Of a DNA stretch of 64,000 bases, positions 24,051 through 31,732 are shown in pieces. The stretch is from Nocardia alni (GTDB lineage Bacteria; Actinomycetota; Actinomycetes; Mycobacteriales; Mycobacteriaceae): the NCBI RefSeq assembly GCF_019038435.1, contig NZ_JAGPOX010000007.1, positions 47,867 through 111,866 of the forward strand, read 5' to 3'. The translations under genes and the position numbers were made by a program. Positions within the stretch are counted from its first letter, which is position 1. Every line of letters begins with the position of its first letter. The notes beneath the pieces are model-generated. The model saw only the letters and a program-made list of their open reading frames with translations, did not search any database and was not told the DNA's origin.

Positions 24051-26300
24051 TCAGGGCCGGAACTCGCGCAGCCGCAAGCTGTTCCACACCACGAAGAAAG
24101 AGGAGAACGCCATCGCCGCCCCGGCCAGCAGCGGATTGAGCAGTCCGGCAACGGCAATGGGCAGGGCGGCGACGTTGTAGCCGAACGCCCACACCATATT
24201 GCCGCGGATGGTGCGAAGAGTGGCGTGCGCCAAGCCGATCGCGTCGGGCACGGCGGCCAGATCGTCGCGGACCAGGATGATGTCGGCCGCGCCGATCGCG
24301 ACGTCGGCGCCGCGGCCGATCGCCAGTCCGAGGTCGGCCGTGGCCAGTGCGGGACCGTCGTTGATACCGTCCCCGACCATCGCCACGCGCCGCCCCCGGG
24401 CTTGCAACTCGCGGATCACCTCGACCTTGCCGGCGGGCAGCACCTCGGCGACGACGTCGTCGATGCCGACCTCGGCGGCGACCGCCCGGGCCGCGGCGGT
24501 GTTGTCCCCGGTGAGCAGCAAGGTCCGCAGCCCGAGCCGGTGCAGTCGTGTGATCGCGTCCGCGGCGGTCGGATGCACGGTGTCCGAGACTGCCAGCACC
24601 GCGACCGCACGGTCGTCGAGACAGAGGTAGACGGCGGTATGGCCGAGTCGCTGTTCGGACTCCAGCGCCGCGCGCAAGCCGGGCGGCGCCGCGATCCGCC
24701 GGGCGTCGAGCAGTGCGGGACTGCCGATGAGCACCTCGCGGTCCTCGACCCGGCCGCGGGCGCCGAGCCCGGGCAGCGCGGCGAAATCGGTGACCGGCGG
24801 TAGCTCACGATGCCGGGCGCGGGCGTGCGCGGTGACCGCGGCGGCGACGGCGTGCTCGGAGGCGGACTCCAATCCGCCTGCCAGACGGACGATCTCGTCG
24901 CGGTCGAGATCGGTGTGCACGGCGCTGACGGTCATCTCGCCCAGGGTCACGGTGCCGGTCTTGTCGAACACCACGGTATCGATGGTGCGGCTGGTCTCCA
25001 GCGCCTGCTGCCCCTTGACGAAGATGCCCAGCTGCGCGCCGCGGCCGGAGGCGACCATCAGCGCGGTGGGCGTGGCCAGCCCGAGCGCGCACGGGCAGGC
25101 GATCACGAGTACCGCCAGCGCGGCCCCGAACGCTCGGTCGGTTCCGCCGCCGGCGAGCAGCCAGCCGCCCGCGGTGAGCACCGCCAGCGCCAGCACCGCG
25201 GGCACGAACACCCCGGCGATCCGGTCGGCGAGCCGCTGCAGCCCCGCCTTGCCCTCCTGCGCCTGTTCGACCAGGCGGATCATCCCGGCCAGGCGGGTGT
25301 CGGCGCCGACCGCGGTCGCGGTGACGACCAGCCGTCCGGTGAGCGAGACGGTGCCGCCGCAGACCGGTGCGCCGGGCCCGGCCTCGACGGGTGTCGCCTC
25401 ACCGGTCATCGCGGCGGTATCGATGCTGGAGAATCCCTGCGCCACAACACCATCGGTGGCTATCCGCGCACCGGGTCGCACCACGAAGCGTCGCCCCACC
25501 GTGAGTTCATCTGCGGGAATGGCGATTTCGCGGCCGTCGCCGGTGAGCACGGTGACGTCCCGGACGCCCAGGGCGGCCAGCGCGCGCAGCGCACCACCGG
25601 CCCGCCGCTTGGCCTTCGCCTCGAAATACCTTCCCGCCAGGACGAATACGGTGACGCCCCCGGCCACCTCCAGATAGATGGAGTCCGCGGACATGATCGC
25701 CGCCCACACGCCGTGACCGCGCACGGGCGCCGGGCGCGCGAACAACGTCACGATCGACCAGGCGGTCGCGGCCGTGATGCCGATCGAGACGAGGGTCTCC
25801 ATGCTCATCGCCCCGGTGCGCAGGCCGGTCAGGGCGCGGCGGTGCAGAGGCGCGGCCGACCACACCACGATCGGCAGCGCCAGCGCGAGCAGAATCGCCT
25901 GCCAGCCGGGAATTCTCGTCGCGGGGACGGTCGCGAACATGACCGACAGGTCGGCCAGCGGGAAGAACAGGACCAGGGCCACCACCAGCCGCCGGAACAA
26001 CGCGGCCGCGGCGCGATCCTCCGGACCGGTATCGAGGGCCGCCGTACCGGATTGGACGGCAGCCTCGTAACCGGCATCCTCGACAACGCCGCACAGCCGC
26101 TCCGGCCCGACCGCGCGGGGCGCGTCGACCGTGGCGATGCCGGTGGCGAAGTTGACCGTCGCGGTGACCCCGTCGACCCTGTTCAGCGCGCGCTCCACGC
26201 GCGCGGAACAACTGCCACACGTCATCCCGGTGACGACCAGCCGGACCCGCTCGTCCGCTTGCCGGTCGACCACTGCCGCCGCGGTTTCCGCCATATCCAT
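24051..26300 (-). CDS. Cu(I)-transporting P1B-type ATPase (CtpV/CopA-like)
   Basis: A 749-residue P-type ATPase. It has one N-terminal HMA domain (GMTCGSCSARVERALN, residues 25-40), the transmembrane ion site CPC in VIACPCALGLATP (near residue 400), phosphorylation motif DKTGT (near 445) and GDGINDGPAL. In the last spans YNVAALPIA and MAFSSFFVVWNSLRLR give the Y-N and M-xx-S-S signature of Cu(I) pumps (P1B-1). The usual HP motif of the nucleotide domain reads SEHAVAAA, i.e. HA, as in mycobacterial CtpA/B/V relatives. It should export Cu(I). It lies behind sigC with a GGGAAC-N17-CGACCC sequence in the spacer. Confidence 0.93.
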   Translation of the reverse strand: MDMAETAAAVVDRQADERVRLVVTGMTCGSCSARVERALNRVDGVTATVNFATGIATVDAPRAVGPERLCGVVEDAGYEAAVQSGTAALDTGPEDRAAAALFRRLVVALVLFFPLADLSVMFATVPATRIPGWQAILLALALPIVVWSAAPLHRRALTGLRTGAMSMETLVSIGITAATAWSIVTLFARPAPVRGHGVWAAIMSADSIYLEVAGGVTVFVLAGRYFEAKAKRRAGGALRALAALGVRDVTVLTGDGREIAIPADELTVGRRFVVRPGARIATDGVVAQGFSSIDTAAMTGEATPVEAGPGAPVCGGTVSLTGRLVVTATAVGADTRLAGMIRLVEQAQEGKAGLQRLADRIAGVFVPAVLALAVLTAGGWLLAGGGTDRAFGAALAVLVIACPCALGLATPTALMVASGRGAQLGIFVKGQQALETSRTIDTVVFDKTGTVTLGEMTVSAVHTDLDRDEIVRLAGGLESASEHAVAAAVTAHARARHRELPPVTDFAALPGLGARGRVEDREVLIGSPALLDARRIAAPPGLRAALESEQRLGHTAVYLCLDDRAVAVLAVSDTVHPTAADAITRLHRLGLRTLLLTGDNTAAARAVAAEVGIDDVVAEVLPAGKVEVIRELQARGRRVAMVGDGINDGPALATADLGLAIGRGADVAIGAADIILVRDDLAAVPDAIGLAHATLRTIRGNMVWAFGYNVAALPIAVAGLLNPLLAGAAMAFSSFFVVWNSLRLREFRP

Positions 26301-26333
26301 CCCATCTCGCCCGTGCGTTTCGCTGTCGGTGAT

Positions 26334-26362
26334 GGGTCGGATGGCGAGCGGGCAAAGTTCCC
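26334..26362 (-). promoter_or_regulatory. ECF-type promoter before the copper ATPase
   Basis: On the minus strand GGGAAC (26362-26357), 17 bases, then CGACCC (26339-26334), 34 bp before the ATPase ATG. The same -35, spacing and -10 occur before the anti-sigma gene. It resembles ECF promoters (GGAAC plus CG-rich -10), and SigC is the obvious candidate. Confidence 0.6.
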
Positions 26363-26370
26363 GGCGGGGA

Positions 26371-26958
26371 TCAGACGCCGTGCCGGCGGCGATCGTCCTC
26401 GTCGTCGCGGCGCGCGGTGGCCGCGAGCAGATCCTCGCGGGCGCGGGCGATCCGGGAACGCATCGTCCCGACCGGGCAGCCGCAGACCTGCGCGGCCTCC
26501 TGATACGACAGGCCCAACATCTGGGTCAGCACCAGCGCGTCGCGGCGCTCGGGGTCCAGACCGTCGAGCAGCATCCGCACTTCCACCAGGTCTTCGAACG
26601 TGCGGCCGGTCCGCGGCCGGGCCGCACCCTGCTCGGCCGCGGACTCCCAGTCGTCGGTGTTCTGGATGCGCGGTCGCGCCATCGCGGAACGGACCGAGTC
26701 GACCACCACGCGTCGCGCGATCGACAGCAGCCATGCTCGCGAAGTGGACCGTGCGGCGAAACGGGGCAGGCTGCTGTAGGCGCGGACGAACGTCTCCTGG
26801 GTCAGATCGTCGGCGGCGCCCGCTCCGGCGCGATACGCGTGGAATCGCCACACGTCGGCCTGTAATGCCCGCACCCACTGCTCGAATGCCCGCCGATCAC
26901 CGCGGCCCGCGGCCAGGGCGAGCGCGGTCAGCTCGTCGTCCCGGTCAGCTCCACGCAC
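26371..26958 (-). CDS. sigC: ECF RNA polymerase sigma factor SigC
   Basis: About 195 residues from GTG 26958. Sigma region 2 (DVWRFHAYRAGAGAADDLTQETFVRAYSSLPRF, then STSRAWLLSIARRVVVDSVRS) and region 4 (LDPERRDALVLTQMLGLSYQEAAQVCGCPVGTMRSRIARARE) are clear. The opening LTALALAAGRGDRRAFE, the linker FEDLVEV and overall length match mycobacterial SigC, which has been linked to copper. A longer frame starts at ATG 27015, but that leaves only 6 bp to the divergent anti-sigma gene, so the shorter form is preferred. Likely targets are the ATPase and anti-sigma promoters carrying GGGAAC-N17-CGACC. Confidence 0.85.
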   Translation of the reverse strand: MRGADRDDELTALALAAGRGDRRAFEQWVRALQADVWRFHAYRAGAGAADDLTQETFVRAYSSLPRFAARSTSRAWLLSIARRVVVDSVRSAMARPRIQNTDDWESAAEQGAARPRTGRTFEDLVEVRMLLDGLDPERRDALVLTQMLGLSYQEAAQVCGCPVGTMRSRIARAREDLLAATARRDDEDDRRRHGV

Positions 26959-26985
26959 CCGGAAAACACTACTACACGCCGTCGT

Positions 26986-27013
26986 GGGAACTCCTCCCAC
27001 GCGCTGCGCGACC
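26986..27013 (+). promoter_or_regulatory. ECF-type promoter before the anti-sigma gene
   Basis: GGGAAC (26986-26991), 17 bases, then CGACC (27009-27013), ending 8 bp before the ATG at 27022, so the mRNA would be leaderless or nearly so. It overlaps a small hairpin, GTGGGA-N5-TCCCAC. Spacing and sequence match the site before the ATPase gene. Confidence 0.6.
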
Positions 27014-27021
27014 ATAGTTGT

Positions 27022-27735
27022 ATGAAGTGCGAAACGGTCCGCGAAGCACTGTCCGCGCGCCTGGACGGCGAACCGGGGCCCGTGTCGGCCGAACTGGTCG
27101 ATCAGCACCTGGCCACCTGCCCGGCGTGCCGGGACTGGTCGGTGCGTGCCGAACGCCTGCGGCGGATGCTGATCGTGCACACCGCGCCGCCGGTGCCCGA
27201 CCTGACCGCCGCGATCCTGGACGAGATCCGGCCCCGGCACTCCGTGTCGCGGGTCGCCCTCGCCCTGGTGGCGATCGTCCAGACCGGCCTGGCGCTGGCG
27301 CAGTTGCTCGGCGCCGATATCGGCATGGGGCACAGCGATATCGGGGCGTTCATGATGGGGCATATGAGCCATGAGAGCGCGGCCTGGAACTTGGCCGTCG
27401 GCATCGGACTGGCCTGGGCCGCGCTGCACACCCGCGCCGCGGCCGCCCAGTTGCCGATGCTGAGCGTCTTCGTCGGCGTGCTCACCGCCGCGTCGCTGCT
27501 CGACCTCGCCGATGGCGAGGTCACCGCGGGCCGGCTGCTGTCGCATATTCCGGTGCTGGTCGGCGTCGGGCTGCTGTACCTGGTGTATCGGCGGGACCGC
27601 GACGATCACCGCCCGCCGAATCGCGAGACGCTCACCGCGCCCGGCGATTCGGCGGGCGATCGGCCGCGATCGCCGTTCGCCCGGCGCGATGCCGCACCGG
27701 ATCACCGGCGACCGGCGAGCCGGCGCGTCGCGTAA
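27022..27735 (+). CDS. Zinc-finger (ZAS) membrane anti-sigma factor
   Basis: A 237-residue protein divergent from sigC. The N-terminal anti-sigma zinc domain has Cys3 and His29-x3-Cys33-x2-Cys36 (HLATCPAC), the ZAS pattern that clamps ECF sigma factors. It is followed by about four hydrophobic spans from residue 75 to 185. Between the first two, residues 100-118 read IGMGHSDIGAFMMGHMSHE: four Met and three His on what should be an extracytoplasmic loop. This suggests the protein senses copper and releases SigC. The disordered C terminus is Arg-rich. Mycobacterial SigC has no known linked anti-sigma, so the pairing is notable. Confidence 0.8.
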   Translation: MKCETVREALSARLDGEPGPVSAELVDQHLATCPACRDWSVRAERLRRMLIVHTAPPVPDLTAAILDEIRPRHSVSRVALALVAIVQTGLALAQLLGADIGMGHSDIGAFMMGHMSHESAAWNLAVGIGLAWAALHTRAAAAQLPMLSVFVGVLTAASLLDLADGEVTAGRLLSHIPVLVGVGLLYLVYRRDRDDHRPPNRETLTAPGDSAGDRPRSPFARRDAAPDHRRPASRRVA

Positions 27736-27741
27736 CCGAAT

Positions 27742-29556
27742 TCACGCGGCCTGCCGGTCGGCCGGGCGCGGCGGCGAGTCCTGGAGCGCGGTCAGCACGG
27801 CGCGGTGCGTCAGCCAGCCGACGACCGTCTGACCGCCCGGGTCGAGGACCGGGATACCGGTGCTCTCCGCGCCCGTGAGCGCGTCGAGGCCCTCGGCGAG
27901 AGTGGAATCCTGGGTAATTCTCGGTGGGATGACCGCGAGGTCGGCGACGGTGGTGTGGGTGGGTTGCGCGCCGGTCATCGCCTCGGCCACCGCGCGGGCG
28001 GTGACGCAGCCGTGGTACCGCTGGTCGTGGCCGATCACCGGGAGCACCCCGTTGGCCGACAACCACACCGCCCGGCCCGCGGCGGCGACGGAGGTGTCGG
28101 CGGCGATCGGTTCGGGCATCAGTTCCATGACTGCCGAGATCGGCCGCCGATCCAGGCGACGGTCCGAGCGGGCGTGCGCGGCATCGAGATTCACGCCGCG
28201 CCGGGTGAGTTTGAGGGTGTAGATCGTCTCCTTCGACAACGCGCGGGAGATTCCGGTGGCCGCGACGATGGCCAGCATCAGCGGCAGGATGATCGTGTAC
28301 TCGCCGGTCAGCTCGAACAGGATGATGACCGCGGTGATCGCCGCGCGCGTCGCACCCGCGAACGCCGCGCCCATCCCGATGAGCCCGTACATGCCCGGCG
28401 CGGCGCTCGCGCCGGGAAACAGGTGATTCACCACGACACCGAACGCGGTCCCGCCCATCGCGCCGATGAACAGCGACGGTGCGAACACCCCGCCGGAGCC
28501 GCCGATGCCGATGGTCAGGCTCGTCGCGATCATCTTGCCGACCATCAGCACGAGCAGCATCCACAGCACATACTTGCCGTCGATCGCGTGGGCCAGCACC
28601 GGGTATCCGACCCCGTACATCTGCGGCAGTACCAGCAGCAACCCGCCCAGGAGCAACCCGCCCACGGCCGGGCGCAGCCATTCCGGGCCCCGCCAGGCCC
28701 AGTCGCAGGCGTCCTCGATCCAGTACAGCACGTGCGTGAAGGCGACCCCGATCGCACCGATCACCAGGCCCAGCAGGGCGAAGGCCAGATATTCCCACCC
28801 CGATTTCAGGGAGAACGCCGGCAGGTCCAGGAACGGATGGTTACCGAAGGCCGCGCGGCCGATCACGCTGGCGGTCACACTCGACAGCACGACGGCGCCG
28901 AAGGATTCGGCGGCGAAATCGCGCAGAATCAGTTCCATCGCGAAGAACGGCCCGGCGATCGGCGCGTTGAAGGTGGCCGCGATGCCGCCGGCGGCGCCGC
29001 AGGCGACCAGGATCCGCAGCCGGTTCTCCGGGACCCGTGTCCATCGCCCCAGGCTCGATCCCCAGGCCGAACCGATCTGCACGATCGGTCCCTCGCGACC
29101 GACCGACCCGCCGCCGCCGATGCACAACGCCGAGGCCAGCGCCTTGACGATGGTGACCTGCGGGGGGATCCGGCCGCCGCGCTCGGCCACGGCGTACATC
29201 ACCTCGGGCACCCCGTGCCCGCGCGCCTCGGGCGCGAACTTGGTGACCAGCGGGCCGTAGATCAGACCCGCCACGACCGGGGCCAGCAGCACGAACCACG
29301 ATCCGAGCCACGGCACGTGCGGATTGGCGATGTGGCCGAGCGCGGAGTAGTCCGGAAAGCCGGACAGCAGCTTTGTGAAAGTGGTTATCAGCCAACGAAA
29401 TACGATCGCGCCACCGCCGGCGCCCGCGCCGATGATCAGGGCGAGCAGTACCAGCCCGCCGCGGCTCTCGCGCACCCACTCCCACATCGGAACCCGCGCC
29501 GGAACCTGTAACGACCAGCGCCGCGCGGCAGCGGATCGATGTTCGGTTGTCGCCAT
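27742..29556 (-). CDS. ClC-family chloride channel/transporter with CBS domains
   Basis: A 604-residue ClC protein. The selectivity motifs GSVGREGPIVQIG (near residues 149-161, gating Glu in GREGP) and GIGGSGGVFAPSLFIGA (near 355) are intact; GVPEVMYAV gives the first Cl- site region. The gating Glu is typical of H+/Cl- exchangers as well as channels. The C-terminal 160 residues form a pair of CBS domains (ISAVMELMPEPI and VVGWLTHRAVLTAL). It is convergent with the anti-sigma gene (6-bp gap) and has MarR-type sites 23-47 bp upstream of the ATG. Counter-ion balance for cation export is an attractive role, but inferred. Confidence 0.92.
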   Translation of the reverse strand: MATTEHRSAAARRWSLQVPARVPMWEWVRESRGGLVLLALIIGAGAGGGAIVFRWLITTFTKLLSGFPDYSALGHIANPHVPWLGSWFVLLAPVVAGLIYGPLVTKFAPEARGHGVPEVMYAVAERGGRIPPQVTIVKALASALCIGGGGSVGREGPIVQIGSAWGSSLGRWTRVPENRLRILVACGAAGGIAATFNAPIAGPFFAMELILRDFAAESFGAVVLSSVTASVIGRAAFGNHPFLDLPAFSLKSGWEYLAFALLGLVIGAIGVAFTHVLYWIEDACDWAWRGPEWLRPAVGGLLLGGLLLVLPQMYGVGYPVLAHAIDGKYVLWMLLVLMVGKMIATSLTIGIGGSGGVFAPSLFIGAMGGTAFGVVVNHLFPGASAAPGMYGLIGMGAAFAGATRAAITAVIILFELTGEYTIILPLMLAIVAATGISRALSKETIYTLKLTRRGVNLDAAHARSDRRLDRRPISAVMELMPEPIAADTSVAAAGRAVWLSANGVLPVIGHDQRYHGCVTARAVAEAMTGAQPTHTTVADLAVIPPRITQDSTLAEGLDALTGAESTGIPVLDPGGQTVVGWLTHRAVLTALQDSPPRPADRQAA

Positions 29557-29578
29557 CTCGCACCCTCATCACATTTCA

Positions 29579-29603
29579 AACAGTTGCACAGAGCAACAAT
29601 TGT
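29579..29603. promoter_or_regulatory. Degenerate double MarR site before the ClC gene
   Basis: AACAGTTGC (29579-29587) and GCAACAATTGT (29593-29603) are partial copies of the GCAACAGTTGC core. On the minus strand TACAAT, a good -10 box, overlaps the second copy. Occupation would block the promoter. This places the channel in the predicted MarR regulon with less certainty than ctaG. Confidence 0.5.
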
Positions 29604-29856
29604 AGAGGGTAGGTGTTGACGGGGTGCGTGGCGGTCTCGCCAAGGGCGGCGCAGGGGCATCGAAACGGCGTGTGAGCGGGGTGAGATCCGGCGGGAGGGG
29701 ATCCGCCGGGCTCGCTCGGGGCGTGCTGTGATGGCCGGTGCGTGAGTGATGGCGCCGATCACATCGGGGTGCTCACTGGCTTGTGCATTCACACAACCCC
29801 GGAGCCCTTCCGTCTCGTTCCGCTCCGAATCGCCGACTCTGCTCCTACGATGCCGA

Positions 29857-29887
29857 AATGTGACTCTCTTGTTAAGAGAGTCACATT
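29857..29887. promoter_or_regulatory. 31-bp perfect palindrome before the MTB12-like gene
   Basis: The 14-bp arm AATGTGACTCTCTT is followed by GTT and its exact reverse complement. It lies 63 bp upstream of the lipoprotein ATG in a 393-bp divergent spacer, so it looks like an operator for a dimeric or tetrameric regulator rather than a terminator. No regulator gene is next to it. Confidence 0.6.
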
Positions 29888-29949
29888 CTCATAGGGTTTG
29901 CGCATCCGGGCGGCCGGCGATCCGCCGCCCTCGATCGAAAGGAACGACC

Positions 29950-30480
29950 ATGCGCCATTTCGTTGTCCGTCCTGCCGTGGCGATCTGCGGGGTGACGGCG
30001 GTGCTCGCGGCCGTCGTGGGCTGTAGCAGTTCCAGCCATTCCAGCGCCGGTGCGTCCACGACCTCGGTGGCGGCGTCATCGTCCGCACCGGCCGCGGCCG
30101 CGACGGCGGCGCCCTCCAGCGATCCGACGGTGCAGGCCGTCACCAACACGTTCGTCACGTTCTTCAACGGTAAGACGCCCGTGAACCAGAAGGTCGCACT
30201 CGTCGAGAACGGCTCGGCGTTCGCGCCGGCCCTCCAGGCGCAAGCGAACAGCCCCACATCGGCGCAGACCACGGCGACGGTATCGAATGTGAAGCTCACC
30301 GATCCCACCCACGCCGCGGTGACCTACTCCATCCTGATCGGCGGCAGTCCGGCGCTGCCGAACCAGGACGGACAGGCCGTGAACGACGGAGGCCAGTGGA
30401 AGGTCGCGGTGTCCACCTTCTGCGCGCTGATGGCCATGCAAAGCGGTGGCGGAGCAGCCCCTGGTTGCCCTGCTCACTAG
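29950..30480 (+). CDS. MTB12-family low-molecular-weight lipoprotein antigen
   Basis: A 176-residue secreted protein. The signal peptide ends in a lipobox, VLAAVVGC (Cys near residue 25), followed by a Ser/Ala/Thr-rich linker. The C-terminal domain from about residue 58 (PTVQAVTNTFVTFFNGKTPVNQKVALVENG and later GGQWKVAVSTFCALMAM) matches the MTB12/CFP-2 C-terminal domain, an NTF2-like fold found only in mycolic-acid bacteria. The Cys in STFCAL can pair with Cys in PGCPAH near the end. The ATG follows AAAGGA. Function in the family is unknown. The 31-bp palindrome upstream probably governs it. Confidence 0.85.
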   Translation: MRHFVVRPAVAICGVTAVLAAVVGCSSSSHSSAGASTTSVAASSSAPAAAATAAPSSDPTVQAVTNTFVTFFNGKTPVNQKVALVENGSAFAPALQAQANSPTSAQTTATVSNVKLTDPTHAAVTYSILIGGSPALPNQDGQAVNDGGQWKVAVSTFCALMAMQSGGGAAPGCPAH

Positions 30481-30560
30481 CCGCCACGAGAGGACCCCTG
30501 TCGGGCCGATCGGTCGTCGGTGCCGGTCGCCGAGGGCGACTGCGCACCGCCGGGTTCGCC

Positions 30561-31409
30561 TCAGCGGAAGGCGTCGGCGTGGTGTTCGCACCAGGCGCGG
30601 AAGGTCGCCGGGGCTGTTCCGGTGATGTTCTCGACGTCGTCGGTGGTGAATCCCGAGCGGTTGGCGCGGAACCACTCGTACAGGGCCTCCATCATGTGCG
30701 CCTGCTCGGGCGGGGTTCCGCGCTGGATGGCGGCTTGGGCGAACTCGTGCGGGGTGATGTCCTCGAAGTCGATCGAGTGCCCGGTCACCTCGGCGATGGT
30801 CTCGACCTGCTCGCGTGAGGTCAGGGTCTGCGGTCCGGTCAGGATGTACCCCTTGCCCGTATGAGCGTCGTCGGTCAGGGCGGCCACGGCGACGCGCGCG
30901 ATGTCTTCCGGGGCGATCACGCTGTGGAGGCGGCCACTGGTCGGGTCGGCGACCCTGCCCGCCCGGATGGCGTCGCGCCACCAGAAGGCATTGGAGGCCA
31001 GGGAACTGGGCCGCAGATAGGTCACGCCGAGGCCGGACTCGCGCAGGACTTGTTCGCGCGCCGCGAGAGCGGCTCCCATCGGATTCTCGGCCAGCGGTTG
31101 CAGGCGCGCACCGATCGAGGAAAGCAGGACGATCCTGGGTACCGCCGCGTCCCGCGCGGCGGCGATCATCGTCATGGTCTGCTCGATTCCGGCTCCTGTC
31201 TGCATCAGGAAGATGGCCTCGACGCCCCGGACCGCTTTCGACACGCTCTCGGGTGAGTTGAGGTCGCCGATCGCGAGCTCGATCCCGGCGGGGAGACCGA
31301 CGGCACGGGAGGGGTCGCGCACCAGGGCCCGAACGGGGTAGCCCTCGTCGTGCAACTGCCGCGCGAGCGGGCCGCCGACGTTGCCCGTTGCTCCGGTAAT
31401 GAGATACAT
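30561..31409 (-). CDS. NmrA-like NAD(P)-binding oxidoreductase
   Basis: A 282-residue atypical SDR of the NmrA/TMR (NAD(P)H azoreductase-like) group. It starts with the Rossmann motif MYLITGATGNVGGPLARQL and continues with ALVRDPSRA, IELAIGDLNSPESV and IVLLSSIGARL. It lacks the classic YxxxK, as is usual in this subgroup. The C-terminal part (ITPHEFAQAAIQRG and later NITGTAPATFRAWCEHHADAF) matches the substrate region of the family. The ATG at 31409 follows AAGGAA. Such genes usually diverge from an HxlR or TetR regulator, but none is present. Substrate unknown. Confidence 0.85.
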   Translation of the reverse strand: MYLITGATGNVGGPLARQLHDEGYPVRALVRDPSRAVGLPAGIELAIGDLNSPESVSKAVRGVEAIFLMQTGAGIEQTMTMIAAARDAAVPRIVLLSSIGARLQPLAENPMGAALAAREQVLRESGLGVTYLRPSSLASNAFWWRDAIRAGRVADPTSGRLHSVIAPEDIARVAVAALTDDAHTGKGYILTGPQTLTSREQVETIAEVTGHSIDFEDITPHEFAQAAIQRGTPPEQAHMMEALYEWFRANRSGFTTDDVENITGTAPATFRAWCEHHADAFR

Positions 31410-31732
31410 CGTCAGTTCCTTCGGGTTGCGGGTCCAGCTGTCATACCGCCAGTGTGCGAGGACTACGGCATCGACAAACAGGCCCGCTCGATCCAAGGAT
31501 GAAGCGACCCTGGTACGGCGCGAGGACGGCTGACCGGCAGCGGGTTTCGCCGAGTGGTGACTGCGGACGGTCTCACCGAAGCCGGTATCGCGAGCGTGCG
31601 GCTGACCGATTCGGCAGCGATCATGGAACTCACTGGGCCGCCGCATCATCCGGTGAACAACGGCCCGCGGATCTGGATCGACTACCTGGTTCGCGTTCAC
31701 CCGGCCGACTGAGCCGGGCGTTCCGTCTCCGG
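31410..31732. other. Intergenic region with a short open stretch
   Basis: There is no recognised gene. The plus strand is open with typical codon use from GTG 31554 to TGA 31712 (52 codons), giving LTEAGIASVRLTDSAAIME and then ELTGPPHHPVNNGPRIWIDYL. It has no ribosome site and no family match, so it may be the 3' relic of a larger gene that once diverged from the NmrA-like gene. Confidence 0.3.

Noticed and set aside
26959..27705. Extended sigC frame upstream of 26958
   Set aside because: It would overlap the divergent anti-sigma gene and its promoter; SigC similarity begins near 26940.
31554..31712. 52-codon plus-strand ORF
   Set aside because: It has no ribosome site and no recognised family; kept only as a possible relic.
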